A stretch of 64,000 nucleotides of DNA from Lachnospiraceae bacterium (GTDB lineage: Bacteria > Bacillota > Clostridia > Lachnospirales > Lachnospiraceae), in assembly GCA_014804695.1 (NCBI GenBank), contig JAAUZJ010000024.1, forward strand, positions 64,105-128,104, in the 5' to 3' direction. A program made the position numbers and the translations under genes. Position 1 is the first letter of the stretch. Every line of letters starts with the position of its first letter. Shown here piece after piece: positions 45,237 through 53,790 of the stretch. The notes beneath the pieces are model-generated. The model was not told where the DNA came from. It was given only the letters and a program-made list of their open reading frames with translations, and did not search any database.

Positions 45237-46573
45237 ACCACACCATTCCTCTCCGCCAAGAACTGATCCATAATCCCTGCTATCGTTTCAGAATCACCTC
45301 TTGTAAGTTTGAAATCTTTTCTCGTATCTCCATTTATCATAGACAGTAAATCAGAGATCTCATACCGCAGACCATCTCCAAGGAATCTTTCCGAGAGCCG
45401 CTCAATCTCATTTGGATCCTCATGATGTACTTCAAAATAGCTTGTCTTCCACCATGGCGCTTCTACTACAATATACCCTGTAGTTCCTGAAATCAGTAAT
45501 TTCCCTTCAGATTTAACCCCTAGTCCACATGTTGCAGTTGCCAACCCGTTAGCATATCTCATATGCGCCTTCGTATAAATATCAATACCATTACTATCCT
45601 TGATAGTCTCAAATCTTACTTCTTCATAATCATGCCCGAATATCTTTAATATCGGAAGCAGACAATAACTTCCAAGCTCCGTAAAACTTCCACCATATTG
45701 GATGTCTTTTAACTCTCTGCTATTCTCATCTTCCAGTTTTGTAAAACAGGCTTCCAGGCTTCTAATGTTTCCTATAGCTCCACTGCAGGCTATACCCAGA
45801 AGTTTTGTAAAACCAGGGCAATAGGCTGTTTTGATTCCCTCAAAAAGAATAAGCTTTTTCTCTTTTGCATACTCAAATAACTCCCGCGCCTGTTCTTTAT
45901 GAAAACACATTGGCTTTTCACACAAAACATGTTTTCCATGCTCCAGCGACTGTTTAATATAAGAATAATGTGTCTCATGAGGAGATGCGATATATACGAT
46001 ATCAGACGAGTTGAAGAACTCTTCTATTCCCTTACATGCATCTATTCCCCACTTCTTCGCAAATATTTCCGCACTTTCAAAATGAGGGTTATACACACAC
46101 TGGGTATTGACCCCGCTGACTAATGCCGCTTCAGGTATAAAACGATTGGCTATACGCCCTGTTCCTATGATCCCGATTCTTTGTATTGGCGTTTCTTTGG
46201 TTCTCAGCATCGTACTTGATATATTTTTGGTTCTATCCAAATAAACAACTTTACAATAATCCTGCAAGTAGTCAAACACACCTACCCAGTCGGAACCTAC
46301 TGTAAAAATATCGATATCATATTTTTTAATATCACTGAATTTTTGCCCCTGAGATTCCTCAACTATAATTTCATCCGCAAATCCGGTCTTCTTTACATTC
46401 TCAATTCTTGTCATCAAAGAATCTACTACATTCAGTTTTCCTCTTGCCTGATCATATTCTTCTGTCGTCACTCCAACAATGAGATAATCCCCTAATTCTT
46501 TAGCCCTCTGCAATAGTTTATAGTGACCTTCATGAAATAAATCAAAGGTTCCATATGTAATTACTTTTATCAT
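45233..46573 (-). CDS. TagD-like cytidylyltransferase fused to Gfo/Idh/MocA oxidoreductase (446 aa)
   Basis: Residues 1-130 are a cytidylyltransferase: VITYGTFDLFHEGHYKLL (HxGH) and NISSTMLRTK. From about 132 comes an NAD(P)-dependent oxidoreductase: RIGIIGTGRIANRF is the Rossmann glycine motif, and HVLCEKPMCFHKEQA holds the conserved EKP lysine. A C-terminal substrate domain completes it. A fused pair can make a polyol phosphate by reduction and load it with CMP in one protein, as for CDP-ribitol in other bacteria (there with a different reductase). The substrate here is inferred only. Confidence 0.87.
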   Translation of the reverse strand: MIKVITYGTFDLFHEGHYKLLQRAKELGDYLIVGVTTEEYDQARGKLNVVDSLMTRIENVKKTGFADEIIVEESQGQKFSDIKKYDIDIFTVGSDWVGVFDYLQDYCKVVYLDRTKNISSTMLRTKETPIQRIGIIGTGRIANRFIPEAALVSGVNTQCVYNPHFESAEIFAKKWGIDACKGIEEFFNSSDIVYIASPHETHYSYIKQSLEHGKHVLCEKPMCFHKEQARELFEYAKEKKLILFEGIKTAYCPGFTKLLGIACSGAIGNIRSLEACFTKLEDENSRELKDIQYGGSFTELGSYCLLPILKIFGHDYEEVRFETIKDSNGIDIYTKAHMRYANGLATATCGLGVKSEGKLLISGTTGYIVVEAPWWKTSYFEVHHEDPNEIERLSERFLGDGLRYEISDLLSMINGDTRKDFKLTRGDSETIAGIMDQFLAERNGVV

Positions 46574-46585
46574 ATTGTCTCCATC

Positions 46586-49111
46586 TCAAATTCTGTTTTT
46601 TATAAATTCATATACTTTCTTTCCACAACTTCCATCAGGATTAGCTACAATTTCATTATATACTGCCAACTGCCTGTCTTTATCAAATTGTCTTCCTGCA
46701 ATTGCTTCATCAAGAAATTCCTTCAGTGAATTAAAAGAATTCTCCATGCATACATTCTTTAGTTCTTTGGAATAATCATAAAATCCCGCCCGATGTTTCC
46801 GAAGTTCCTCTTTACAGAATTGAATTTCTATTTCTCGATATATATTGGTTTCTGGAGAAATAGTGTAAAGCTTGCGCTTTGGATATGAATATATCTTGAT
46901 ATCAGAAGATTGCTTCTCTGTACCCTGCATAAGAAAATCTCCTTTTGCCGTTGTAAAAAAATACTCTCTTCCTTCTCCTTCCTCAAAAGGGGGATTCCAT
47001 TGTACAAGTTCGCCCGTATCGATATTCAGCTTCAGATACATATTCCCCCAGTTAGGCGCTAAATACATATATTCTTCATAAAATGACGGAGTACTAAACA
47101 AATATTCTTCACACTCACACCCATTCGTCGGGTTGATACCCTTAAAATTCTCAGGAAATTCTGTATATTCTCTTGTTTCTCCTGTTACCGGATTCCAACG
47201 CACAATAAACTTTCCTATATAAGGCAACAGCCATATTTCATCTCTGTATTCCACCATAATGACATAACCACCGGTATTTTCTACGGGTAGCTTAATAAGT
47301 CGTATCTCACCGCTCTCAATATGCAATGTATACAACATATTATTCACAGGCGAAGCAACATACAGTGTATCCCGATAAATCAAAGAACCTCCGACAATAT
47401 TCCGTCCATCTTTTTTTTGTGTAAACACCTCTATATTCTCGTAAAAATACTCAATTTTTCCTTTCGCTGTATCGTATCTGACAACAGCCGAATATTTCAT
47501 CGGTAAAAGGAGCAAATAATTACGATACTTCCACGATACGTAAAAAGCCTGTTCTTTCTCTGCCTTTTTGTCTAATGCAATTCTTCTCTCAATACCATTT
47601 TCTCCTATTTCCAAAATATCCAACGCATTAGACGGGCAAGCGTATTTTTTTCCGTCTATTTCATATAGAGTCGTATACACATTTCCATAATTGTTATCTG
47701 AAAGGCTGCAGAAAAACTTATAATTATATTGATATGGTTCTGAAATGTATAGTTTATTGTCCCGCGTTATCAGAAATCTGTCCTGCTCCAAAAAATTGAA
47801 AGACATATTGATTTCTCCACGCCAACTGTCTTCTGCGGGTTCACTGTGAATCCGGTTATTTAAAATAAAAACCGGTTTTCCAGCAATCCCAAAAAGCGAT
47901 GTGACAGATGTTCCCGCATCCCCGATATATGCGTCACATAATGCAATGGAATCCGTAATATCAGGGGTATCATCATAAACTCCTGCGTTTCTTTCCAGAA
48001 ATAATTTTTTCAATGCCTCAAAGACCGGCAGATACTGAGGTCTCATAGAGCGAAACGTAGATTCCAGTAATGGATGCGGTCGCCATAAAAGACAGGAATC
48101 CGCTCTCCCTTTAAAAGTATTAAAAACATACATTATTTTCCTTAGAAAATTCTCTGTATCCGCCAGCATCCCCGAAATACTCGTATTATAAAAATACACT
48201 TTCTTTCCCTCCAGCTTTTCCTTCCATTCAGCGGGCGGCAGCGGCGGATTCTGACACTTCCTGATTACTCTGTCAAACTTTGGTGAACCGAACGGCAGAA
48301 ATTTCTTATCAGGTATCCTTTCGTCGAAATAATCTCTGAATTTCGGTGCCTGAATCACAATATAATCAGCATAAATATAGGCAGGACACAAGCTCTGTGC
48401 TTCATTCATTCCTCCTGAAGTGCTGTAATATGGAATATAAACTAATAAATCCGTATACTTTTTAAGATTCGAAGAGTAATATCTCGGATGTACACTCGTA
48501 ACATGATTCCAGTCATCATATGGATTATGTATATAAATAGCATCCGGTTTTCTTTCTTCAAGGTTATAGGCAGTCCAGTCAACTACTTCAATATCCCTTG
48601 GATAATCCTTGCCCTCATAATGCATCTTTCCAAAACTATGATCAGGATTTAAGTCATAATAAGGAATCGGTACACAGTATGCATCACATTCCGAATCTTC
48701 CTTTGCCGCAAGATACACGCTTTCCAGACTATCCCACATAGACGCCTTATATGGGAAAAAAACAATCTCTTTTCTGATCTGAATGTCATTTCTAACGCTG
48801 TTTTCTACTTTGAGAAGCTGCTTTCTTAAAACTTTATACTCTTTATTTTCATTCACTGACCGATTATTCAAGTCTTGAAAAACACAGAATAATGTTTCAC
48901 AGTATTGCTCCACAAAAGATACTGTGATATGTCCTTCTCCCTCCAACTGTTCAATGTTTTCACCAAGCGTTACTGCAAACTCCTGACACTCACTGAGCAT
49001 ATTCTGTGCCAAGACATAATTTTTTTGTTTTAATGCCCCTTTAATCTCTTCATGCGCCTGATGTAAGCTGTCTATGAAATTGAGTATTTCCTGTTTCTGC
49101 GCTTTTCTCAT
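46586..49111 (-). CDS. CDP-glycerol-transferase-like protein with C-terminal beta-propeller-like part (841 aa)
   Basis: Residues 1-110 are helical, perhaps coiled coil. Residues about 110-430 look like a diverged CDP-glycerol glycerophosphotransferase: FFPYKASMWDSLESVYLAA, SCLLWRPHPLLEST (the RxHP motif) and GDAGTSVTSLFGIAGKPVFI in place of SDYSS. From about 440 to 790 the chain has repeating beta-rich stretches (VVRYDTAKGKIEYF, MLYTLHIESGEIRLI, FIVRWNPVTGETREY, YLKLNIDTGELVQW) like propeller blades. It is the first gene of the operon, with AGGAG ahead of the ATG. Confidence 0.8.
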   Translation of the reverse strand: MRKAQKQEILNFIDSLHQAHEEIKGALKQKNYVLAQNMLSECQEFAVTLGENIEQLEGEGHITVSFVEQYCETLFCVFQDLNNRSVNENKEYKVLRKQLLKVENSVRNDIQIRKEIVFFPYKASMWDSLESVYLAAKEDSECDAYCVPIPYYDLNPDHSFGKMHYEGKDYPRDIEVVDWTAYNLEERKPDAIYIHNPYDDWNHVTSVHPRYYSSNLKKYTDLLVYIPYYSTSGGMNEAQSLCPAYIYADYIVIQAPKFRDYFDERIPDKKFLPFGSPKFDRVIRKCQNPPLPPAEWKEKLEGKKVYFYNTSISGMLADTENFLRKIMYVFNTFKGRADSCLLWRPHPLLESTFRSMRPQYLPVFEALKKLFLERNAGVYDDTPDITDSIALCDAYIGDAGTSVTSLFGIAGKPVFILNNRIHSEPAEDSWRGEINMSFNFLEQDRFLITRDNKLYISEPYQYNYKFFCSLSDNNYGNVYTTLYEIDGKKYACPSNALDILEIGENGIERRIALDKKAEKEQAFYVSWKYRNYLLLLPMKYSAVVRYDTAKGKIEYFYENIEVFTQKKDGRNIVGGSLIYRDTLYVASPVNNMLYTLHIESGEIRLIKLPVENTGGYVIMVEYRDEIWLLPYIGKFIVRWNPVTGETREYTEFPENFKGINPTNGCECEEYLFSTPSFYEEYMYLAPNWGNMYLKLNIDTGELVQWNPPFEEGEGREYFFTTAKGDFLMQGTEKQSSDIKIYSYPKRKLYTISPETNIYREIEIQFCKEELRKHRAGFYDYSKELKNVCMENSFNSLKEFLDEAIAGRQFDKDRQLAVYNEIVANPDGSCGKKVYEFIKNRI

Positions 49112-49463
49112 AAGCCGCTCCTGTTTAATACTTCTTTATTTAATTAATAAGGCACATTGGTTACTCTTACGAGTATTGTCAATTTTCTATACATTCTCCA
49201 AATATGCTATGCGATATTCTGATTCCTGTTTTGAAAACTGGCTTCGCACCCTTATACATCATTGAATGTCCTTCAATGTTCTAAAGGCCTTGGCATGTCC
49301 AACTTACGTTTCCGTAATACTCACACCGTATTGCATATTCATGAGGTGAACACATCACAAGAACTCTTCTAATGTGTTCACCTCATGAATATGCCTTTTA
49401 TATTTCAGGAAATCTTATGCAGTCTGAAATTCATCAGTCAAAAGGCAATATCACAGCATTGAA
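49112..49463. other. Upstream region of the glycan operon
   Basis: No gene is seen in these 352 bases. It should contain the operon promoter. A minus-strand TTGACA lies at 49177-49182 with an ACTC/GAGT palindrome at 49163-49174 just downstream, but no good -10 at the usual distance. A second possible -10 (TGTATAAG) is near 49250. A perfect 23-base inverted repeat fills 49333-49394. The start site could not be fixed. Confidence 0.45.
49333..49394. repeat. Perfect 23-bp inverted repeat (hairpin)
   Basis: Arms 49333-49355 and 49372-49394 are exact reverse complements around a 16-base loop; the arm begins GCATATTCATGAGGTGAA. No strong T-run follows on the minus strand, where it lies 70 bases after the TnpB-like remnant. 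On the plus strand CTTTTATATTTC follows. It may be a terminator, the end of a lost element or an RNA element ahead of the operon. Confidence 0.75.
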
Positions 49464-50607
49464 TTATGCCGCATTTCGTTTTTTATCCGTCTCATATCCG
49501 CATTTACTGCATCTAAAAACATCTTTTACATAGATTCCTTCTGCCCGGCACCTGCTGCACTTCCGTGTAAAACGTTTTCTGATATACCCTCTCTGCCATA
49601 TGCTCAGAGAATAATTGATATAGTCATGAATCCTTGCTTCCAATCTTGCTTTTTTATCCTGATATTTCTTTCTCCACGGATTATTCTGCCTTTCCCTATG
49701 ATAAGTCCTGTCGCTATCTCTAATAAAATTCACAAGCTCTGTATGCATCTCTCCCAGATTTTCTCCATATATATGCCATTCATGAGTCGTGAACATCTGC
49801 CAGATTCCCATGGAAATCCCTATTTCATTGATAAATTCGTCATAATACTGTATTTCAACCGTTTTAGGGATTGCAACATCTACTGTATTGTCTTCTTTAT
49901 TCAATTTGATATACAGCTGCTTTTTATATTGGTTTGCGTCTGTCAACGGTACAAATACGCGCTTTCGTTTTTCTTTGGTAGAAATATAAATCCCATGGCA
50001 TTTACCGTTTCCTTCATTATTCTCTCCATATCGATATGCTCTCTCGGTTATGAAAAATCCCTATGCCTTATCCGTATGCATCTTATACAGATTTTTACGA
50101 ACCTGCCTGCACAAATATCAATGAAGCTTCTCCATATCGGATACGTCCGACCTAAGTTCTGCATATCTACTTTCCATTTCTTTCGGAATCTCTATTTTTT
50201 TCCTGCATAAGATACTGGAAAGGCTGACGTCAATCTTTAATACAAACCTTAAATAATGTCTGTCTTCATGCGTAAGCCCTTCATTCCTATTAATTCGCTT
50301 AAGTATTTCCGACCTCACTTTTGCCCATTGAGTCTTTATATCTCCCAAGGCATCAAATATAGCAAGATAAAAAAATACGGACGGCATCTCCAGCTCAGCC
50401 CGCTTCGTGTCATCTCATTCTGCACCGTATAACCGGGATAAATCTTAGAAAGACTGTTAATACCTCCATACCGCTGATAGACATAATTTTTTACTCTGCT
50501 GTAATCATCCGCAATCTCCTGAAGTTTCCGCATATCTTCACCTGAAAGCGATGCTTTGCTATGCTGGTGAATCGTTTTAACAATTGTACCAGACTCTATA
50601 TTTCTCC
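49464..50607 (-). pseudogene. Decayed TnpB-like (IS605 OrfB-type) transposon gene
   Basis: Pieces in different frames join into one degenerate gene. N-terminal: KLQEIADDYSRVKNYVYQRY, with reading back to about 50607. Middle: FYLAIFDALGDIKTQWAKVR (50118-50387), then QVRKNLYKMHTDKA, a stop and ERAYRYGEN. C-terminal: KQLYIKLNKEDN, EIGISMGIWQMF, KKARLEARIHDYIN and a zinc ribbon CSRC...CSKCGYETDKKRNAA. At least two frameshifts, stops and probable internal deletions are present. GISMG lies where active TnpB has GID-G, and no RuvC-II glutamate region is visible. It is non-functional. Family naming rests on the zinc ribbon and overall order. Confidence 0.6.
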
Positions 50608-50610
50608 TGC

Positions 50611-50908
50611 CTTCATGGCATAAAATTTACAAGCTGCACATGATTTTCGCAGATTAAAATAATCTGCGAAAAATATATAAAAACAAAAATAGTTTATTTA
50701 GAGAAATGATAGGAACGCCATTTTTTTTTACACGTAAATTATACCTGTGTCGATAGGATTTGTCAAATGGAAAATGAATCCTGATATAAGGGCTGATGCG
50801 ATATATTTCTGGTATTGTGGCATAATGTATAGAATTCTGTCAGAATTTTACCTATGATTCATAGAAAAAATATTATGGGTCAAAAAAATGGTCAGGAGGG
50901 AATCGAAA
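50611..50908. other. Region between the two decayed mobile genes
   Basis: No gene is seen. It holds hairpin copy 1 (50644-50673), a poly-T stretch at about 50720, a perfect 15-base palindrome AATTCTGTCAGAATT at about 50833-50847 that could be an operator, and the ribosome site (GGAGGG) of the recombinase remnant. A weak -10-like CATAAT lies near 50821. Confidence 0.45.
50644..50673. repeat. Hairpin repeat, copy 1
   Basis: Thirty bases: TTTTCGCAGATTA, centre AAA, then TAATCTGCGAAAAA. The arms pair over 13 bases or more. Copy 2 at 52058-52087 has the same arms with centre TTT, and so is the reverse complement of this one. Flanks (ATGATTT) are partly shared as well. Confidence 0.8.
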
Positions 50909-52029
50909 ATGCCACGACGAGGAGAAAATATTCGGAAACGGAAAGATGGACGATGGGAAGGGCGCTACTATGTGCAGGAAATAGGAAGCGACAGAAAAAT
51001 CAGTCATTCCGTATATGCCAAGACCTACACAGATGTAAAGGCAAAACTGGCAATAGCAAAATTATCTATGGAAGCTGCAAAAAAAGAACAGGGATTAGAT
51101 GTGGAGCTTGACTTTTGCAGGACAGCCGAAGAATGGCTTGGCGTTATTGAACATTCTCAAAAACATGCTACTTATATTAAGTATTCTTCTATCTATGAAA
51201 ATCATATCAGAAAAAGTTAGAACATCTTTCATTTGCACAGTTAAATGAAAATATTTTGACAGCGGTTTTTCAGGAAAAAGAAAATCTGCTGTTATCTGAC
51301 AGCATGCAAAAAAGCATTTCCTGCGTTCTAAATCAGATATTTGTTTATGCGTCTTTACATTATCATGTAAAAATGCCCTATTATACATATCAAAAAGAAA
51401 AAAACAAAAATGTCCTAGCTTTGAATCAGTCAGAACAAATGAAACTGCTGCAATATTTATATGAGGAAATGGATATTTATAAACTTGAAATTATCATCTG
51501 TATATCAACCGGACTTCGTTTAGGTGAAATATGCGCTCTGAAATGGAATGATATTGATTTACAAGGCGGTCTGCTTCATGTGAACACAACCGTACAAAGA
51601 ATTGCAATGAATGGATATAATACCAGAACGATTCTTTTGGAGGGGGAACCCAAAAGTATATTTTCTAAACGTGAAATTCCTTTATCGGATGAGATAACGA
51701 AACTGCTGTTTTCTTATCATAACGTCGGGGAAACCTATGTGATTAACAGAAATAAACCTATGGAACCGAGAACCTATCAAAATAAATTCCAAAAATATCT
51801 GCGGCTGGCAGACATACAAAAAAAGAATTTTCACAGCCTTCGCCATACTTTTGCGACTAATTGCATTAGCAGCGGTATGGATATCAAAAGCCTCAGTGAG
51901 ATTCTAGGACATTCAGATGTAAGGATAACACTAGACCGCTATATACATCCAACGGTCGAAACAAAGCGTTATCATATGAATTCATTATCTGAAATTTATG
52001 GTCAATATATGGGTCGGCAAAGCAAATAA
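50909..52029 (+). pseudogene. Frameshifted tyrosine recombinase (integrase)
   Basis: Two frames make one integrase. The first, from MPRRGENIRKRKDGRWEGRY to YENHIRKS and a stop at 51218-51220, holds the AP2-like DNA-binding domain and the start of the SAM-like core-binding domain. A one-base slip at GAAAAAG (about 51213-51219) leads to the second frame: KKLEHLSFAQLNENILTAVF. The catalytic domain is complete: STGLRLGEICALKW (Arg), HSLRHTFATN (His-x-x-Arg), LGHSDVRIT (His) and DRYIHP (Tyr). It resembles Tn916/phage-type integrases of Clostridia. As read it is broken, but ribosomal or polymerase slippage on the A-tract could restore it. Confidence 0.85.
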
Positions 52030-52270
52030 ATGCCTTATTCATGGTGAAACCGCCGCCTTTTCGCAGATTATTTTAATCTGCGAAAAATCATTATATTATC
52101 CCGTATTCATCCCCCGCCTCAAGCGGGGGTAAAATTGTCTGTTTTAGGGGGAAAAATAATTTTTTCATCCGCTAGTTTTGTGCTAAAACACTTTTAACAT
52201 TACCCAAACATCGCAGATTTTGGGTAACGCATGGAAGTTAGTGTGCAGGTAATAAATCTTATCAAGCCAA
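52030..52270. other. Region between the recombinase remnant and gltD
   Basis: No gene is seen. It holds hairpin copy 2 (52058-52087), a GC-rich hairpin CCCCCGC-CTCAA-GCGGGGG at 52111-52129 and a 9-bp hairpin TTACCCAAA/TTTGGGTAA at 52200-52227. The last lies 44 bases after the gltD stop and may be its terminator, although it lacks a clear T-run. Confidence 0.5.
52058..52087. repeat. Hairpin repeat, copy 2 (inverted relative to copy 1)
   Basis: TTTTCGCAGATTA, centre TTT, TAATCTGCGAAAAA. It lies about 30 bases after the recombinase stop, with copy 1 about 240 bases before its start, so the pair flanks the recombinase at 1.4 kb distance in inverted orientation. Confidence 0.8.
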
Positions 52271-53764
52271 TCACTGCACGTAAAGATTAGAGTATCCCAT
52301 TAGGCTTTCATCTACTTTTCTGGCACATTCACGTCCCTGGCGGATTGCTTTTACTACAAGGGACTGCCCGGTATACATATCGCCTGTAACGAATACGTTA
52401 TCTACGCTGGTCTTGAACTCTCCTTCAGCAGTCTTTACGTTAGTGCGCTGGTCTGTCTCCACCTTGAAGGCGTCGGTTACATATTTCTGGCTTCCGAGGA
52501 AACCGGCGGCGATGAGGACGATTTCGGCATCGAGAACTTTTTCGGAGCCGGCAACTTCTTTCATATTCATGCGGCCGGTGGATTCGTCTTTTTCCCATGT
52601 AAGGTTTACAATTTTGACACCCTTCAGATTTCCTTCCTTATCTTTAATAAATTCCTTAACGGTAGATTCATATATGCGTGGATCATGGCCGTATACGGCG
52701 ATGGCTTCTTGTTGGCCGTAGTCGGTTTTACAGATTTTGGGCCATTCGGGCCAAGGGTTGTTTTCGGCTCTTTTATCGGGTGCCTTGGGCATCATTTCTA
52801 TCTGGGTGACTGATTTGGCGCCGTGGCGGATTGCAGTGCCTACGCAGTCGTTTCCGGTATCACCGCCGCCGATTATGATTACGTTTTTATCCTTGGTGTC
52901 TATGTATTTTTTGTCTTTGAAGTCAGAATCTAAGAGACTTTTAGTATTCCTTGTGAGGAAATCGACTGCGAAGTAAATTCCTTTGGCATCTCTGCCGGGG
53001 GCATTTATATCTCTTGGGTTAGAGGAACCGCAGGCAAGCACTACACAGTCAAATTCTTTTAAAAGTTTTTCCGCTTTTACGCTTTTTCCGATATCAGCGT
53101 TAGTGACAAAGGAAACTCCTTCCTCTTCCATTACTTTAATCTTCCGCTCTATTATATTCTTTTCCAGTTTCATATTCGGAATACCGTACATTAATAAACC
53201 GCCTATTCTATCTGAACGTTCAAATACGGTTACCAGATGTCCTCTTCTGTTTAACTGGTCTGCCACCGCAAGACCGGATGGGCCGCTGCCTACAACCGCA
53301 ACGCTTTTTCCGGTCCTCGTCACGGGCGGTTTTGCAGCCGCGTAGCCTTTCTCATAGGCATTTTCTATGATTGCATATTCATTTTCCTTTGTAGAAACCG
53401 GCTCTCCCGTAATATTACAGGTACATGCTGCCTCACACAACGCAGGACACACTCTCGATGTAAATTCAGGGAAATTATTGGTTTTGTGAAGGCGGTAATA
53501 TGCCTGCTCCCAGTTTCCTGTATACACTAAGTCGTTCCACTCCGGAACAAGGTTATGCAGTGGGCAGCCTGAGGTCATACCGGCAATCGTCATTCCCGAC
53601 TGGCAGAAAGGCACGCCGCAGTCCATGCATCTTGCGCCCTGAAGCTGTTGTTCTTCCATAGAAAGATGTTCGTGAAATTCATTAAAGTTTTTTATTCGCT
53701 GTTTCGGTCCCACATCCTTTGAGACCTTGCGTTCATAATCTAAAAATCCGGTAGGTTTTCCCAT
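52271..53764 (-). CDS. gltD: Glutamate synthase small subunit GltD
   Basis: Supplies electrons from NAD(P)H to the large subunit for the synthesis of glutamate from glutamine and 2-oxoglutarate. Iron-sulphur cysteines lie in CMDCGVPFCQSG and VCPALCEAACTCNI. The FAD site is VAVVGSGPSGLAVADQL and the nucleotide site is IIIGGGDTGNDCVGTAI. The ATG at 53764 (MGKPTGFLDYERK) is the usual family start; one four codons earlier is possible. It follows gltB by about 26 bases in one operon. Length of about 497 residues is normal. Confidence 0.95.
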   Translation of the reverse strand: MGKPTGFLDYERKVSKDVGPKQRIKNFNEFHEHLSMEEQQLQGARCMDCGVPFCQSGMTIAGMTSGCPLHNLVPEWNDLVYTGNWEQAYYRLHKTNNFPEFTSRVCPALCEAACTCNITGEPVSTKENEYAIIENAYEKGYAAAKPPVTRTGKSVAVVGSGPSGLAVADQLNRRGHLVTVFERSDRIGGLLMYGIPNMKLEKNIIERKIKVMEEEGVSFVTNADIGKSVKAEKLLKEFDCVVLACGSSNPRDINAPGRDAKGIYFAVDFLTRNTKSLLDSDFKDKKYIDTKDKNVIIIGGGDTGNDCVGTAIRHGAKSVTQIEMMPKAPDKRAENNPWPEWPKICKTDYGQQEAIAVYGHDPRIYESTVKEFIKDKEGNLKGVKIVNLTWEKDESTGRMNMKEVAGSEKVLDAEIVLIAAGFLGSQKYVTDAFKVETDQRTNVKTAEGEFKTSVDNVFVTGDMYTGQSLVVKAIRQGRECARKVDESLMGYSNLYVQ

Positions 53765-53790
53765 TTTAATCAACATTCCTTTCTCTGATT

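Larger units (their letters stand above)
10945..49111 (-). other. Glycan / polyol-phosphate biosynthesis locus, candidate single operon
   Basis: All genes in this 38-kb stretch lie on the minus strand. Neighbouring genes are at most about 50 bases apart and several overlap by 4 to 20 bases, and no strong terminator hairpin was noticed inside. Contents: three CDP-glycerol-type transferases, five cytidylyltransferase domains, eight glycosyltransferases, three asparagine-synthetase-like proteins, a carbamoyltransferase, a glycerophosphodiesterase, two TIM-barrel isomerases, a radical-SAM protein and four SGNH-containing genes. Not one product shows a clear membrane segment. By eye the locus is more AT-rich than the gltBD genes beside it, which suggests acquisition. 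Confidence 0.75.

Noticed and set aside
49464-49946. Nuclease-dead TnpB turned regulator (TldR-like)
   Set aside because: The gene is broken by frameshifts and stops and the open frame begins at TTG inside the homology, so decay explains the lost catalytic residue better.
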